A stretch of DNA of 64,000 nucleotides from Kingdonia uniflora (lineage: Eukaryota > Streptophyta > Magnoliopsida > Ranunculales > Circaeasteraceae), in assembly GCA_014058105.1 (NCBI GenBank), contig JACGCM010002205.1, forward strand, positions 1 to 64,000, read 5' to 3'. This document shows, piece by piece, positions 22,070 through 34,570 of the stretch (position 1 is the first letter of the stretch; the number at the start of each line of letters is the position of its first letter). A model generated the notes under the pieces. That model ran no database searches and was not told the origin of the DNA. It saw only the letters and a program-made list of their open reading frames with translations. The position numbers and the translations under genes are program-made.

Positions 22070-23160
22070 AATATAGTTAACTAACCTAGAGGGGTGAATA
22101 GGTTATATTTTAAAATATCGTTCTCACAAACCTACTTTACCACAAGCAATAACAAATATTATGAGCAGAAACTTAAATAACACGCAAGATATACCCCGAA
22201 GAAAACCGACGAATGGGTGAAAACCTCCGGCCCTAAAAATCCACGAATCAATTAAACAACCGTTCATACAAGAATTAAACGCCTTTGTTACCTCAGTAGT
22301 GTATGCTTGCTCTATAAGCCCTAGCAAAAGTCTTCGCGTCTTCTCCGGTCTTGATTATCTCTGTGGATCACTTTAGATGCAACCGTCTCAAAGCTTCGCA
22401 CACTCGAGAACCCCCGAGCAATAATTAATCACTAATGAATTTTGAATACGAGATGATGATTACAAAATCATCAAGTCCCATTGCTAGCTTAGGAGAAGTT
22501 CTAGCAATTTCTCTCACATTAACTTATGATTCACTTGATGAATTTATCATGGAAAGAATACAACTGAATCAAAAGTTCAATTCTAGGATTCAATGGTTTT
22601 TCTTCAATAGAAACTTGGAAATCTAAAACCTTAATTTTTGAGAGTATAAATTTTTTCTTGAGAGGGTTTACTTAAACCCTCTTTCAAAAATCTCATGAGA
22701 TGAGAATCCCGAGGTGAATCTTACGAAAGAAACAGGTTTTTCAAAATAGAAAATATAAGTTTGAAGTCTTAGGCACGACTTGGGTGGTTAGCTGGGCGCC
22801 CAAATCTTACAAAAGGAAAATCGAATTTGAGGCCAGAAAGACTTGGGCGTGGTCTGGGTGACAGTTGGACACCCAAGTCAAAAACAGTTTTTTTTTTTTA
22901 AATGACTTTAAGAAAAAAACGTTTTCTTAATTTTCAAAGGAAAAACTACATTTCCAAATAAATAAAGAAAAAGAATTCTAAGCTCACCTACTAAGAGGAT
23001 TCTCGGTGCGATGATCGTCCTTTTTGAACTCTTCTTAAAAACGAAGGCATATGCAAACGATGCGTGAGTCAACCTCGACATACTCTAGCCTAAGTTGTTT
23101 TTGTCAACAAATGACAATACCGGATAATATTGGAACATCAATCTCCCCCTCCCCCTTTGT
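22070..23160 (-). mobile_element. LTR-like retrotransposon end (copia type)
   Basis: On the minus strand a purine tract AAAGGGGGAGGGGGAGAT (about 23141-23160) is followed at 23140 by TGATGTTCC, the layout of a polypurine tract and 3' LTR start. Near 22095 the minus strand reads CCTATTCACCCCTCTAGG, a phrase typical of plant copia LTR ends. The interior and 5' LTR are not recognisable. The far end is approximate. Confidence 0.45.
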
Positions 23161-24315
23161 CTGTCGTTGACAAAAACTCTAAAATTACATTCAAATGAAG
23201 ATGTATCAAAATTGATTTATAAAACATCAACTTGATATTACAACTCAACAAGCCTAGGAAAAACCTGAGGCGACCGGTAGTGTCCAGAGCAAGAACAAAT
23301 TTAGGAATAACATAAGGTGAAATAGGTGGTATGTTAGATGAAGTTGGTGCTGCGACACGAGAGGGTTTGGGTTTGGGTTTGGATTTTGCTTTTTTCGTGG
23401 TCCAACCTGAGGCCTTTTTCGATTTCGACAAAGTCTTACGAGCTTTTGTTGCACTTTTAGAAGCCATTTTTGCTAGACTAACTCGCGTCATGGAAAACAA
23501 CGCGAACAAAAAAACCCCACTATAATCAGACTCACAAGCAGTCAGCCATCAATCAATCTTCACCAACAAAGCACAACCAAGAGAAGACAATAAAACAACT
23601 CCTACAAGCAATTGGGTGAACCCACACTCTTCAAATAACAAAATCATCAAACCTAATATCAGAACTCATAAATTAACAACCCTTACTTAGTACAATAAGT
23701 TCAGATGGGCAATGTGACAACCCACACTTCAAATCACACTACCAAGTCACGAAACAGAGAGATAATACGAGCACTCACTAATTTGCGATCAACAACGGTG
23801 TCCATTAAGCAGAGAAAACCAACAATCGCAAGAATTGTGTGGCCAGATTTGACTTGGTGAGAAACGATGTGCGATGGATGTTAACTAAAACCAGAGTCTT
23901 GGTCGTCATGTGGGTGGGAGGTGGGCGCCCAATAATCTGATGTTTTGACAAAAGAAAAATAACCAGGGAGCCCTGGGCGTTATGTGGGTGAGAGGTGGGC
24001 GCCCAGAAGACTAACAGTTGTTTGGGAAAAATAATAAAAAGAATGCCAGACCGCCCTGGGCAACTTCTGGATGTTAAAATGACTCAAAACAACCGCATTT
24101 GTTATTTTGATACTTGCATTTAATTTCAATACTTACATTTATGTAATTACCTGTAATTTTCATTGTTAGCAAAAGAATTATCTTTAACAATGGATATAGT
24201 TAGAGAAAGATATGTAATCATATAGAGATGTCACGTACACTAAGTAGTTCAGGAGATGAATCAAAACACAGATATACATACAATAACAAATTAAGATGAC
24301 ATAACTAGTAAAACA
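23161..24315. other. Transposon-derived or intergenic stretch with GGGCGCCC motifs
   Basis: A lysine/serine-rich minus-strand open segment (about 23200-23470) has no recognisable family. The 8-base palindrome GGGCGCCC occurs at 23923 and 23997, and also at 22794 in the LTR-like segment. Each time it sits inside a similar phrase GTGGGTG...GGTGGGCGCCCA, suggesting diverged repeat units. No host gene is supported. Confidence 0.4.
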
Positions 24316-25335
24316 TTAATCGGTTTCGTGGTCAGGGAGTGGAGTGTACCAAGCAGGGAACCTCCCTTTATTTCTGAGAAGCCTTGTGAATTGTGAATCA
24401 GGCATTCTACCTTTCTCCTCTTCTTCAATCTCTTCATTCGATCTCGGCAAACCATCAGGTATCGGACAATGCAGCTTCTTACTCTGTTTCTCCTCGTTCG
24501 CCAGTTTCAAAGATTCAATCTTTTGGTTCTTCATTTTGTAGATATCTGATATACCATGTACCCATCCCATTACAGTCTTCACTCCTCCTCCTGATTGTAG
24601 AATTAACTTCTCTATATCTTCTTTCGGATTCTCCCTCTAAAATCACAAAAAGAAGAAGAAGCGGAATTAAGAAACATTTCATCAAACAATGTTACTTAAA
24701 ATCATGAGTATAAGTGATAAGTACTCACTTCAAGATCTTTCAACTCGAAATAAGCTCTCCAACACTTATATGAGTCGTCTCCTTGGAGCGTTGAACAATA
24801 ATCTAAACAAGAACAGAGCATAAACATCAAGGTTTGTGATTACCTCACATAATTTGGATCAAAAGAAACCAAATTGAGTAAATGGGATGTAATAACCAGT
24901 GGTCATAAGTACTAAACCAATTCTGAATTTCGATTTAATCAAAGAAAACCCAAGAATGGCGAATTGGGGTTTAAGCTCTAACAGTAACAGAAATAAAAAT
25001 TAACCCAAGAAACATCAAATCAACCAAATGGGGTTACAATAATCACTGAAAAAACAAACCCCACAATCCAATTCCAATCCAAAAACACCTAAAAAACATG
25101 AATTGGGATTACCTGCAAGTTGATGCTCTGTTTTCTCAATAATTGAAGGCTCTTTCACACCTCTCTCAATCCTACTTGTATTAAATGGTTCAAGCTTTGG
25201 TATGAAAGAATGGTTCCTCGAAGAACAACAACAAATCCTTGAAGGTTGTGGGTTCCAACGAGAAACATCAAATGAGTCAAAGGGTAATGATGATGATGAT
25301 GGAGGTGAAGAGAGATGAAGTGTTCTCATGATCAT
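24316..25335 (-). CDS. CBP1: CCG-binding protein 1-like (MEE14/CBP1) plastid-type protein
   Basis: Three exons on the minus strand: 25113-25335, 24729-24802 and 24316-24636, with GT-AG junctions and matching phases, giving 205 residues. The first 45 residues are rich in Ser, Arg and Pro without acidic runs, as in a chloroplast transit peptide. The middle reads EKTEHQLAG then DYCSTLQGDDSYKCWRAYFE. The C-terminus has CPIPDGLP, then RMPDSQFTRLLR and ends RFPAWYTPLPDHETD. I recognise this as the family of Arabidopsis CCG-binding protein 1, reported in pollen-tube guidance and also plastid-localised. The name rests on recalled family text, so the gene structure is surer than the function. An ATG two codons in is an alternative start. 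Confidence 0.7.
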
Positions 25336-25598
25336 GGTTTCTTGAGTTACTACTCTAATGGAGTCTTTGTTTTAAGGGTTTAGTTGTTTTGAGATTTGAG
25401 AGATTTTTTTAAAGAAAGAAAATAGAGTCAGCAATGGATAAGGATAATAGTTTATTTTATTATTTTTTGAAAGTTACTAAGTTGCGTGGGAGGTGCACGG
25501 TGTACGATTATGGATGATTTTGAGGATGGATGGTTGGATTGGAGTGCGAATACCGGTGCATGTAGTGTGAGGAGTTTTAGATTTTTTCCCGACAATGC
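25336..25598. other. Upstream flank of the CBP1-like gene to palindrome edge
   Basis: Short 5' flank. The last 26 bases (from 25573) belong to the diverged repeat unit that continues into the right arm. Confidence 0.5.
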
Positions 25599-25737
25599 TG
25601 TGGGTGAATATCTTTTTAGATATTAGTTGTTTCATCCCGTGTTTCTGAGTCTATTTGAAGATGATACTTCAACTATTCACCTTGTCTCGGGATAAGGTTT
25701 GGGTATAATGAAGACCTCGAGGCTATTTAAATCATTA

Positions 25738-25961
25738 GACCATCTCATAAATTACCTCACTCATTTGGTTTTTATTCTCAAAAGTTAAGGTTGAGCTTTG
25801 TTTTTCAAGGTTGAACAAATTCACCTAACTTTAATTTATTTTCTAATCTTGTAGGCCCATTTCCTCTTTAAAACATTTACTTTAATCATAAATGAAATTG
25901 AACCTCACTCACTTTTTTTTTTTTTTTCTACTAAGTGAGTGAGGAATTTTAAGATATGCTC
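25738..25961. mobile_element. PIF/Harbinger (Tourist-like) MITE (right copy)
   Basis: 224 bp, flanked by TTA at 25735-25737 and 25962-25964, the target duplication of the PIF/Harbinger group. The termini are inverted: GACCATCTCATAAATTACC at one end and, read on the other strand, GAGCATATCTTAAAATTCC at the other, both followed by TCACTCA. There is no coding capacity. The opening resembles the GAGCATCTCC-type ends common in plant MITEs. Confidence 0.75.
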
Positions 25962-26073
25962 TTATAAGACTTGGTGACCCAAATACTCCAAGTGTAACAT
26001 TGGTTTAATGGGCCAGGTCAGAGTTCATGTACATATCATTGGACCCTGGCCTAGCCCAATGGGAGTTTTAGCT

Positions 26074-26104
26074 TAACGTATCTTCGTAGATCGAAGATAC
26101 GTTA
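26074..26104. repeat. Short perfect hairpin (right copy)
   Basis: Arms TAACGTATCTTCG and CGAAGATACGTTA around TAGAT. Confidence 0.7.
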
Positions 26105-28494
26105 ATAAAGTAGGCTTATTGACGAGGTGCATGTTAGCGTAAGTCGTTTATTAAATGCCACGAAGAGTTTTAGATTTTCCCAACAAAGTTGTGAACTTGT
26201 GGGCAAGATTATCTCTTTAGATGGTAGTTGTTTTGTTCCAGTGTTTCCGAGTCTACTTGTATATTATATTCCAACAATTTATTTTGCCTCGAGATATGAA
26301 CACCTCAAGATTATTTTAACGAGTGAGATGTGGTTTCTATGATTTTATATAAGGGGATGGATTCGGGACCCTAAGGAAATTGACCCTAAAGAGACCCTAA
26401 ACCACAACCACACATCAAATGAGATGAGTGGATCACAAAAATATGAGTTTTTGTTATTAATAAATTAGGTGGATATGAGAGAATGAGGTGGCTTTCTCTT
26501 AAGGAATGAGGTGGCTCTCTCATGTGAGGTGGCTTGTTTGAATTTGTAAAACACTTTCCCCAAAATGTTGAGCCCATCCCTATGACAGAAAAACTCTCTT
26601 CACTCTCTCACTGTACTTCGCTCTCTCTCTCTCTCATTTGTCATTACCAACAAAATTCAAAATTCAAAACACAAAATCCTCCCAAATCCATTCCCAAAGA
26701 AAGCAAATGTAATTTTTCCCTTTGGTTTGAGAGAGAACCTGCGACTCCTACAAAATTACTAGCAATCGATTGAAAGAAGAGATTAGGGTTTGTGGAACTA
26801 CTTAAAAATAAGAAGCTGCGATTTCATTGGGTTTGTATGTTGGTAGTTGTATGTTAATTCTTGTGGGTTAAAGTAATTATATGTTGGGACCCCTTGTATG
26901 TCTTTCCTCTTATTTATGTTGTTTATTGAATTTGTAGGGCTTCAGATCTAAAATGGTTTTCTTTTTGAAGAACAACGATTTTCTCACTCCCGAATAACAG
27001 TTCCCCACTTGTCTGATCCCTCCGAAAAGAACAGAAATAACTGGGGTAGTGCTTTCATTCTTAATCATTTAACCACAAATCCTATATGTAATTGTCGATG
27101 TATAGGGGTAGTTGACAATGTTATAGACTGTTGTGAACCAGCCATAATTCTTAGTATGTTATTTCAATTTGCTCCCCAATATGATGTGGTTGTTTGTTGT
27201 AGTTGATAACCCATTTCTTCCCATGTAAAACATCTACTTTTGTGGACTATATGCACCTTATATCGCATGTTTTATGTTGATAACTCCTAGCTTCCACTGT
27301 ATAACATTTAATTTTGTCGACTGTATGCCCTGATCGACAATATGGTTTTGGTATGTAGTGCTTATGGGTTGTCCACAATATTGTAGATTGTTGTGAACCC
27401 TACCAAATTATGTGTATGTTATTTCAATGTGCCATCCCAGTATGTGAACCTATGTTATTGTTTGTTGCAGTTGATAACCCCTAGCTTCCGATGTAAAACT
27501 TCTACTTTTGTGGACTATATGTCATACTTTATATTGATAACTATTAGCTTCCAATGAAAACATCTAATTTTTTTAATTATATGCCACGCTCGACAATATG
27601 GTATGGGTATATAGTGTTTATGATCATCTTGATTGTCGTATAATCCATTAATTGATAATTCTTCTACTTTAATTGCATTGTTCACAAAGTTTCAATATCC
27701 GAGGTGAAAAGGTGTATGATTCATTTCAATATCCTTGTTGAGAAGGTGTATGATTCGTTGTTGCGTATTTTTTTTGTTTGGTTATCAAAATGTGGAGTAT
27801 AGGCACATGGGCATTTTCTAGCTACAAACTATTACTTGGAATATAAGTAGTTTTGACTCAATTTCTCACTTGAAATTGGCTATTGTTTCCATTATGTTGT
27901 TGTTCTAATTATTAGATCGTCAATATACAAGCCAACTCGACAATTTAAATATATTTTTGTCGAATAGTTAGAATAGTCGACAATTTTGATTCATTATACC
28001 GGGCGAGTTTTGTCGGGATGTGCATTACTCGACAATAAATACACACCCATGCATCATTGACATCGAGCATTCCACAATAAGTGCCAAAATAGAATTAATC
28101 GACATTACAATGGATACAAACTCACACTACTAAACTATCATAATCCATAAACTGAGAAGGGCAACATCAATTTCAACTTCGGATACATAGTAAATCAATG
28201 TAGTTACAATACAATTTAGGAGTTTCTCAAATAGTTTTGAATATCCTAGTAATGAAAGCAAATACATAGATCTTAAAGCAAAATCATAACTTAATACAAC
28301 ATAACAAAATTGACTTAATACAACATAACAAAATCATAAAATAAATCGAAATTAATTTAGAATTGATGTATAATTATCGATGTACTACATAGACGACAAT
28401 TTATTATCGATCACTAGTGCAATCGACAATGTATTTTTGATGTCCCATATAATCCATAAATGATTGTTTGTATTACAAAAATAATGTATTTGTT
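26105..28494. repeat. Leader-like segment and TCGACAA-rich repeats (right copy)
   Basis: Mirror of 13663-16053. 26163-26330 repeats 25573-25740 in diverged form. 26534-26780 is pyrimidine-rich and leader-like on the plus strand. From about 27050 the TCGACAA heptamers and the GATAACYCCTAGCTTCC-like units begin. No gene is supported. Confidence 0.4.
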
Positions 28495-29150
28495 CAAAAA
28501 CCATTAGGAGTTAGTATTCTACTCATTACAAAAATAAACCATTACAAATGAGGCTTGATTGCCCCTTTTAAGGTTATAATAGTTAGTATCCTACTCATAC
28601 TAGAATTAAGTTTTTGCTATGTAAGGTTAATCGCAATCAAATGAGATTATTGGTTTATTTTTCTTCAATTTATTTGAATTGAAACGTAAGATTAATCGCA
28701 TTTAGTCGAGTTTAATCGTATTCTTAGTCATATTTAATCGTAATTAATTGTAGGTTAATGCAAAATAATAAATTGGTAAAAATATTTTTCTATAAAATAT
28801 ATTGAAGCTTCCATTGCCACCTATGCTCAATGAAGTTTAGAATTTTGCATGTAGAACTGCGAATATGGTTCTTATTTATTGTAAGTTTTTGGTAAAATAT
28901 TTTTGGATTTTAATCTCAAATTTTGCTATTGTTACATTAGATATATATGACTAAAATTTGATCACAAATTTAAAGCTTGATTTAAGCTCCCCCAAGTTAT
29001 ATTTTTTCCAGCCCACAAATTGTTGGCAAGACATATAAACTTTACCTGGCTCTCCCTCAAATAGTCAAATATCAGCGGTGGACACATCTTTATCCAACAT
29101 ATAAAAAAATGATGCTCTTGTTGTCATACTATTTCTCCCAACATTCGCCT
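28495..29150. repeat. KO upstream segment (right copy)
   Basis: Inverted counterpart of 13007-13662. It gives the distal upstream region of the intact KO gene. Confidence 0.95.
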
Positions 29151-29315
29151 TTGTCTTCTTTGTAAACCAACTTTATAAAATCTCTTCTCCCCATAATATT
29201 CTCAAACCTCACCATTGTCTTTTTGCTCTCTCTCTCTCTCTCTCTGCTTGTAAGTTTTTATATACAAGACTTGTTAGACCAACCCCAGTAGCAAAAACAC
29301 CATTTGTGATCAATC
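29151..29315 (+). promoter_or_regulatory. KO proximal upstream region with CT tract (right copy)
   Basis: (CT)10 at 29226-29245 and TTATATAC at 29259-29266, just upstream of the ATG at 29316. A promoter role is inferred from position only. Confidence 0.35.
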
Positions 29316-32300
29316 ATGGAGGTCATTACAGACACCACAAGCACTCTTCTGCAATACCCAGTCATAGCTTCTGCAACTGTGGTTCTGGGTTTTCTATCTC
29401 TGCCCTTGGTCACAAGGTTAATGTCTAACCAGAGAAGAAATAATAGAACCCCATCTCTACCTCTACCTCCTGGTATGTATTATGTATGTTTATAAGTTTT
29501 TTTTTCCAGTTGTTTGTGAAAGTTGGTGATTTTTATGTTATGGGGTGGTGAGAAATTGTGTAGCTATTCCTGGATTACCTTTGATTGGGAATTTGTTGCA
29601 ATTGAAAGCTAAGAAACCCCATCAAACATTCACAAAGTGGGCTGAAGCTTATGGTCCTGTTTACTCTATTAAGACTGGATCATCTACTGTGGTGGTTCTT
29701 AATTCTACGGATGTTGTTAAAGAGGTATACCCTTTATTCAGTTATTTTATCTTATGCAAGTATCATTTGTTATTTGTCTTTTTAATGTGAGAATATGTAT
29801 TACTAAGATGCTCAAGGGAAACTGAAATGAATAAACAAAAAAATGATGTCATAGTGAATATCTTGTTTATTGGAGTATATGTTATTGTAGTCCAGAGGAG
29901 GGCACCACTGGACTCTCTCTGGGTTTTTTCTTCCTCTTCCTCTAGAGCTGCTAGGGTTTTGTAAATGCAGGAGGAGGTTTTGAAAAAAACAAAAGTCTCT
30001 TCTTAGGTCCCATTCCCCCTATTTATAGGGGAGGGTCTTGACCTAGATGTGCTCAAGCTCACGTGACATGCGTAATTCCTAGGATACCCCTCCGAAGTCT
30101 TAGGTTTTACCTTTCCACGTGAGCATGGCGTAAAGTGTTCGTTGGTATGAGTTGCTTTCGTCGTGGATCATGGGTTGTTAAGAGAGCTTCCCCTAAGACG
30201 TGCTCGTCCATGTGTGGGGAGGTCGTCCAACAACCTGGGAGCCTCGTTATTGGTGGGAACGTACTCCTACAACTATTATATCTGATGCGTAAATATATTA
30301 AGATGTATGTTTTTTATAATCGAAATCTTGTGTCCTGTGATGAGAAAAACATATCTCACACCCCATTTGTTTTGATCTGGACTTGGACACATCTATGGTT
30401 AGTGATGAGAGTAACACATGATTAGTATACATTTATAATTGGAACCGATAAGATTCGGTCAAAACCAGTATCTGATCTATTTAACCTATTTTATTACAAT
30501 TGTTGGTTGTCAATGACCATATGGATAATATCATGTACATGTATATTATTGTTATGGTAGTTACTTTTGGCAGCAGCAAAATTAGTTCAAGCAGCACGTT
30601 TGACACATAATGGTGAGTTTTTTTTTATTGAAGGGCTAGTTCAATATACCCACCATGATTGTATTATTTATATATAAAGTGCTACTTGGAATAATCTGAG
30701 TGTAAAATCCAATTCCCAGGGAAATTGCTTGCTGTATTAAACTTGATTTAGGCACTTCTCTCCTTGTATTTTGTGCTTCCTTCACCCGGCTTGCGGCTTG
30801 CGTGAGGTACGCCCTCACGCATTTCTACGTGAGACCCCTCTTATTAAATGAAATTTGGCCCCTAACAGCCTTGCAAATATTTCCCCTAGCTATTAAATCT
30901 TAATGTTATTTTTAAACCCTGAAATACTCTCCATCTTTGTTTGGTTCTTAGTGACAGGATCCACTATGAACTCTAAGCTCTGCAAGATACCTACTTCTGC
31001 CACATTGATTCCACATCCAAACCCATAATCCTCTTAAGCAAAGTTCCAATCTGTGAAGAGTGTTTAAATTCCACTTCACTTCATTGCCTATGAGTGCCAC
31101 CAAATCGTCGTCTCCTGTAAAAGCTCAAAAGTTTATAAACTAGGTAGGCGAGCAAAATCATGAGAGAAATGATCAATTTGATCCTTGAAAATGAAGTATT
31201 TGTTAGAAATCAATGTTTTATGGCTGGACTTGGGTTTTTGGCATTCTTTCATGAATTAGAGAAAGTGCTTATGGAGTCGATCATTCATAGATGTCCCTTG
31301 AGAAAAAGCAAGGGGGAAGTTAGACCAAAACTAGGGGTGTGTGTTTTAAATAAGGTTAGAGATTTGTATGGAGCAAATATTTTATGGCCAAGTGTCATCT
31401 AAGAAGAGGGGTCTCAACTCTTCAGTAGAGATGCGTACCTCACACAAGCCGGGTTCTTCTAGATGTAACATGGCATTCAATTGGTTGTAGTAGTTAAGCT
31501 CTAATCTGGACTATCTAAGATCCAGTCTCACTGTTCAGTGCGGGAACATATCAACTATTTAGGTTTCGTGTCTCAATTCTTGGTATCTCCCTGATACATT
31601 CGTTTTTATCACGAAAATTGGGCTTATGCATCTAATTTAGGATATTATTAATTTACGTACAAGTAAACAATAGACTGAATGCTTGCACATCTCATTCTGG
31701 ATGGATCTTGCAGGCTATGGTAACTAGGTTCTCATCGATCTCAACGAGGAAACTTTCGAACGCGTTAAAGATTCTCACCAGCGACAAGTGTATGGTTGCA
31801 ACAAGTGATTACAACGAGTTTCACAAGACAGTAAAACGATATATACTTACATCTGTCTTGGGAGCCAATGCTCAGGTTTTGGCAATACATTAAATTTCAT
31901 ATCACGTAATTCTACATTTCCCTGTCCATGGATTGCTTACATTCATCTTATTTGAAATCCAGAAGCGACACCGTGGTCACAGAGACACCATGATAGAGAA
32001 CATATCGCAGGTCTTAGATGCTCATGCCAAGAAAAATCCTCAGGAAGCTATAAACTTGAGAAAAGTAGTCAAGACTGAACTCTTTGGACTAGCATTGAAA
32101 GAAGTAAGGTTCACTATGTGTATTGATCTTCATAATGTGCTAATAAAAAACTCAAGAAGTGTTGAAACGAGTTAATTTTGCAGGCTTTGGGTAGGGACTT
32201 GGATTCATCCGTTTACGTTGAGGAGCTTGGCATTAGTTTGTCAAGAGATGAGATCTTTCAGGTGTTAGTAGTTGATCCAATGATGGGTGCAATCGAGGTG

Positions 32301-33569
32301 GACTGGAGAGACTTCTTTCCATATTTAAAGTGGGTCCCTAATAAAAGTATTGAAATGAAGATTAATCAGATGAACATGCGTAGGAAAGCTGTGATGAAAG
32401 CACTTATTAACCATCAAAAGAAACGGATCTCTTTGGGAGAGGTAGCTATTCTGAAGTCCTTTCCCCTTTTCAATATGTCTAATTTAGTATTGGCTATAAC
32501 GAAATGGATTTCAAACAGGAAATAAACTGTTATCTAGACTTCTTGTTATCCGAAGAAAAAGCATTGACGGATGAACAAATACTTATGCTGATCTGGGAGA
32601 CAATTATTGAGGCATCAGATACGACCTTGGTCACAACAGAGTGGGCAATGTATGAACTTGCAAAGAGTGGAAGTTGTCAGGTGCCTTTTCTAGTAAAATA
32701 TGCTTCCTTTGTCATGTCGTCGATGATTTTCTTAGCTCTGTACCTTTGTGATTTCTTCTTGTTTTTAATCATGTAGGAAAAACTCTACCGGGAGATCAAC
32801 AGTGTTTGCGGCTCCGACAAGCTTACAGAGGAGCATTTGTCACAGTTACCATACTTAAATGCTGTTTTCCATGAAACTTTAAGGAAACATTCTCCTGTTC
32901 CAGTAGTCCCCTTAAGATACGCGCATGAAGATACACAACTAGGAGGATACCACATCCCTGCTGGAAGCGAGGTGAATACTCTTCATATTACTATTTTTAT
33001 GCTCTGAAGGCTTTATCATTGCTTCTCTAATTCAGTTTTTGCATAGGGGATCCAATATATTTATAAGCGTAATTTTATTTTGTTGGGCACACATATCATT
33101 ACGCTATACTAGTCATGATTGATTTAATCGAAACAAACTCACATCTCATCGGTGGTTTCATATGTATCTAAAGTTGTAAAATATAATGAGTTTTATTGAA
33201 CCGATCCTCACTTATTTTTTTCCCACGATCTAACGGCTTTAATCTCCACAGATTGCAATCAATATCTATGGGTGTAACATGGATAAGAAACAATGGGATG
33301 TGCCCGAAGAATGGAATCCTGAGAGATTTCTCGATGACAAGTACGACCGGATGGATCTGTACAAAACCATGGCATTTGGAGGTGGAAAACGAGTTTGTGC
33401 AGGATCTCTGCAGGCATTATTGATTTCATGCATGTCAATTGGCGCACTCGTACAGAACTTTCAGTGGAAGCTGAAAGAGGGAGAGGAAGAAGACGTTGAT
33501 ACAGTTTTGTTGACCACTCATAAACTCCACCCAATGCAAGCTTACATGACACCAAGATTCTCTCGATAG
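29316..33569 (+). CDS. KO: ent-kaurene oxidase (CYP701A), intact
   Basis: Eight exons: 29316-29472, 29564-29724, 31714-31875, 31963-32103, 32184-32441, 32519-32680, 32777-32971, 33252-33569. All introns are GT-AG and phases match, giving 517 residues, the usual KO length. The N-terminus has a membrane anchor (about residues 10-35) and the proline hinge [18 protein letters not shown]450 signatures are all present: I-helix ASDTT (325-329), ETLR (380-383), PERF (435-438) and heme loop [10 protein letters not shown] with Cys461. KO oxidises ent-kaurene in three steps to ent-kaurenoic acid, early in gibberellin synthesis, at the plastid envelope/ER. Text such as [19 protein letters not shown] fits CYP701A. 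Intron 2 is unusually long (1989 bp) because of two inserts. Confidence 0.96.
29811..30272 (-). mobile_element. Solo-LTR-like segment in KO intron 2 (right copy)
   Basis: Reverse of 11885-12345. The promoter-like TATAAATA (minus strand, near 30025) points against KO transcription. It differs from the left copy by small indels in A-runs. Confidence 0.35.
30786..31456. mobile_element. DNA-transposon-like insert in KO intron 2 (right copy)
   Basis: Inverted termini as in the left copy (CCCGGCTTG ... CAAGCCGGG). It is non-coding. Confidence 0.5.
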
Positions 33570-34075
33570 GGGATGATGATGACACTATATTGTTATAGCC
33601 CGAGTTAGGACTTACAGTGTCATGTAAAACTTTCTATGTTTCCATGTATCCAATGTACGAACAAGATACTCAGGATTGAATAAATTGTGTTCAAACCAAT
33701 TTTGTCACTATTTTCTCTTTTTGCTGATCTAGAAATATGAAATGTGATTTTTTTTTCTAGAGTATCTTGGGGTCCAAAAAAAAGAGGGATGAAATAAAGC
33801 CGAAACAGAGATCATGGCAATGTATAAAGACTACAACAACTTTATCTATCTATCTATCTATACTATTAAGCCGATTGCGCTTATAGTGTTCGCGGTTCGT
33901 CGTTCTTTTTGGTGGTCCCTCCGCGTGACACGTGTACTTGTCCGTATTTTTTAAAGAGTTTTCTCTCTCTCAAGAGTTGCGACTCTTCAATGTGTTGAGC
34001 TGCGCCGCGGAAGCCAACCGCCGATTCGATTTGATTAGCAACAAACAAGCAAAAGGGAATACACAATCAAAACCA
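33570..34075. other. 3' flank of KO and GATA microsatellite (right copy)
   Basis: Mirror of 8084-8590. The microsatellite at 33842-33862 is one unit shorter than on the left. No gene is seen. Confidence 0.6.
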
Positions 34076-34570
34076 ATAACAAGGAGTGTATTCGAACAAA
34101 AATGAGTGTATTCGAACAGACGTCTGTTCGAACAATTTACTCAGAAAGGTATTTATTCGAACAAACATAAAAGTATGTTCAAACAAACATGAGTGTATTC
34201 GAACAGACTAAAAGTCTATTCAAATAATCTACTCAGACAGGTGTTTCTTCGAATAGACAAAAAAGTCTGTTCGAACAAACATGAGTGTATTCGAACATAC
34301 TAAGACTCTATTCGAATGGACTTTAACAAAAATCAAACAAAATTCTCATATCCTCCTAGATCATGGCTCCACCCCCCCCCCCCCCCCCCCCCCTCTTTAT
34401 GAGCCTTGAGCTTCTACTCAAGCTACTGGAGATGTGGGAATGCGGCTATGCCCATTTCTCTGCTGTACCATTTTGACTTGCTAGGTAGTTGACCTTTCTT
34501 CCCAACTCGGAACGACTAAATACTACCCCATCTTGTAGCATGAACTCTCCTCTCTAGATTACTATCCTTC

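Noticed and set aside
23138..23509. Lysine/serine-rich 120-residue open frame as a gene
   Set aside because: No family resemblance, and it runs into a purine tract and LTR-like start. Low-complexity composition makes a chance or transposon-derived frame more likely.
8591..33569. Hairpin RNA from the two inverted KO genes
   Set aside because: The genes are transcribed away from each other with 16 kb between their starts. No single transcript would contain both copies.
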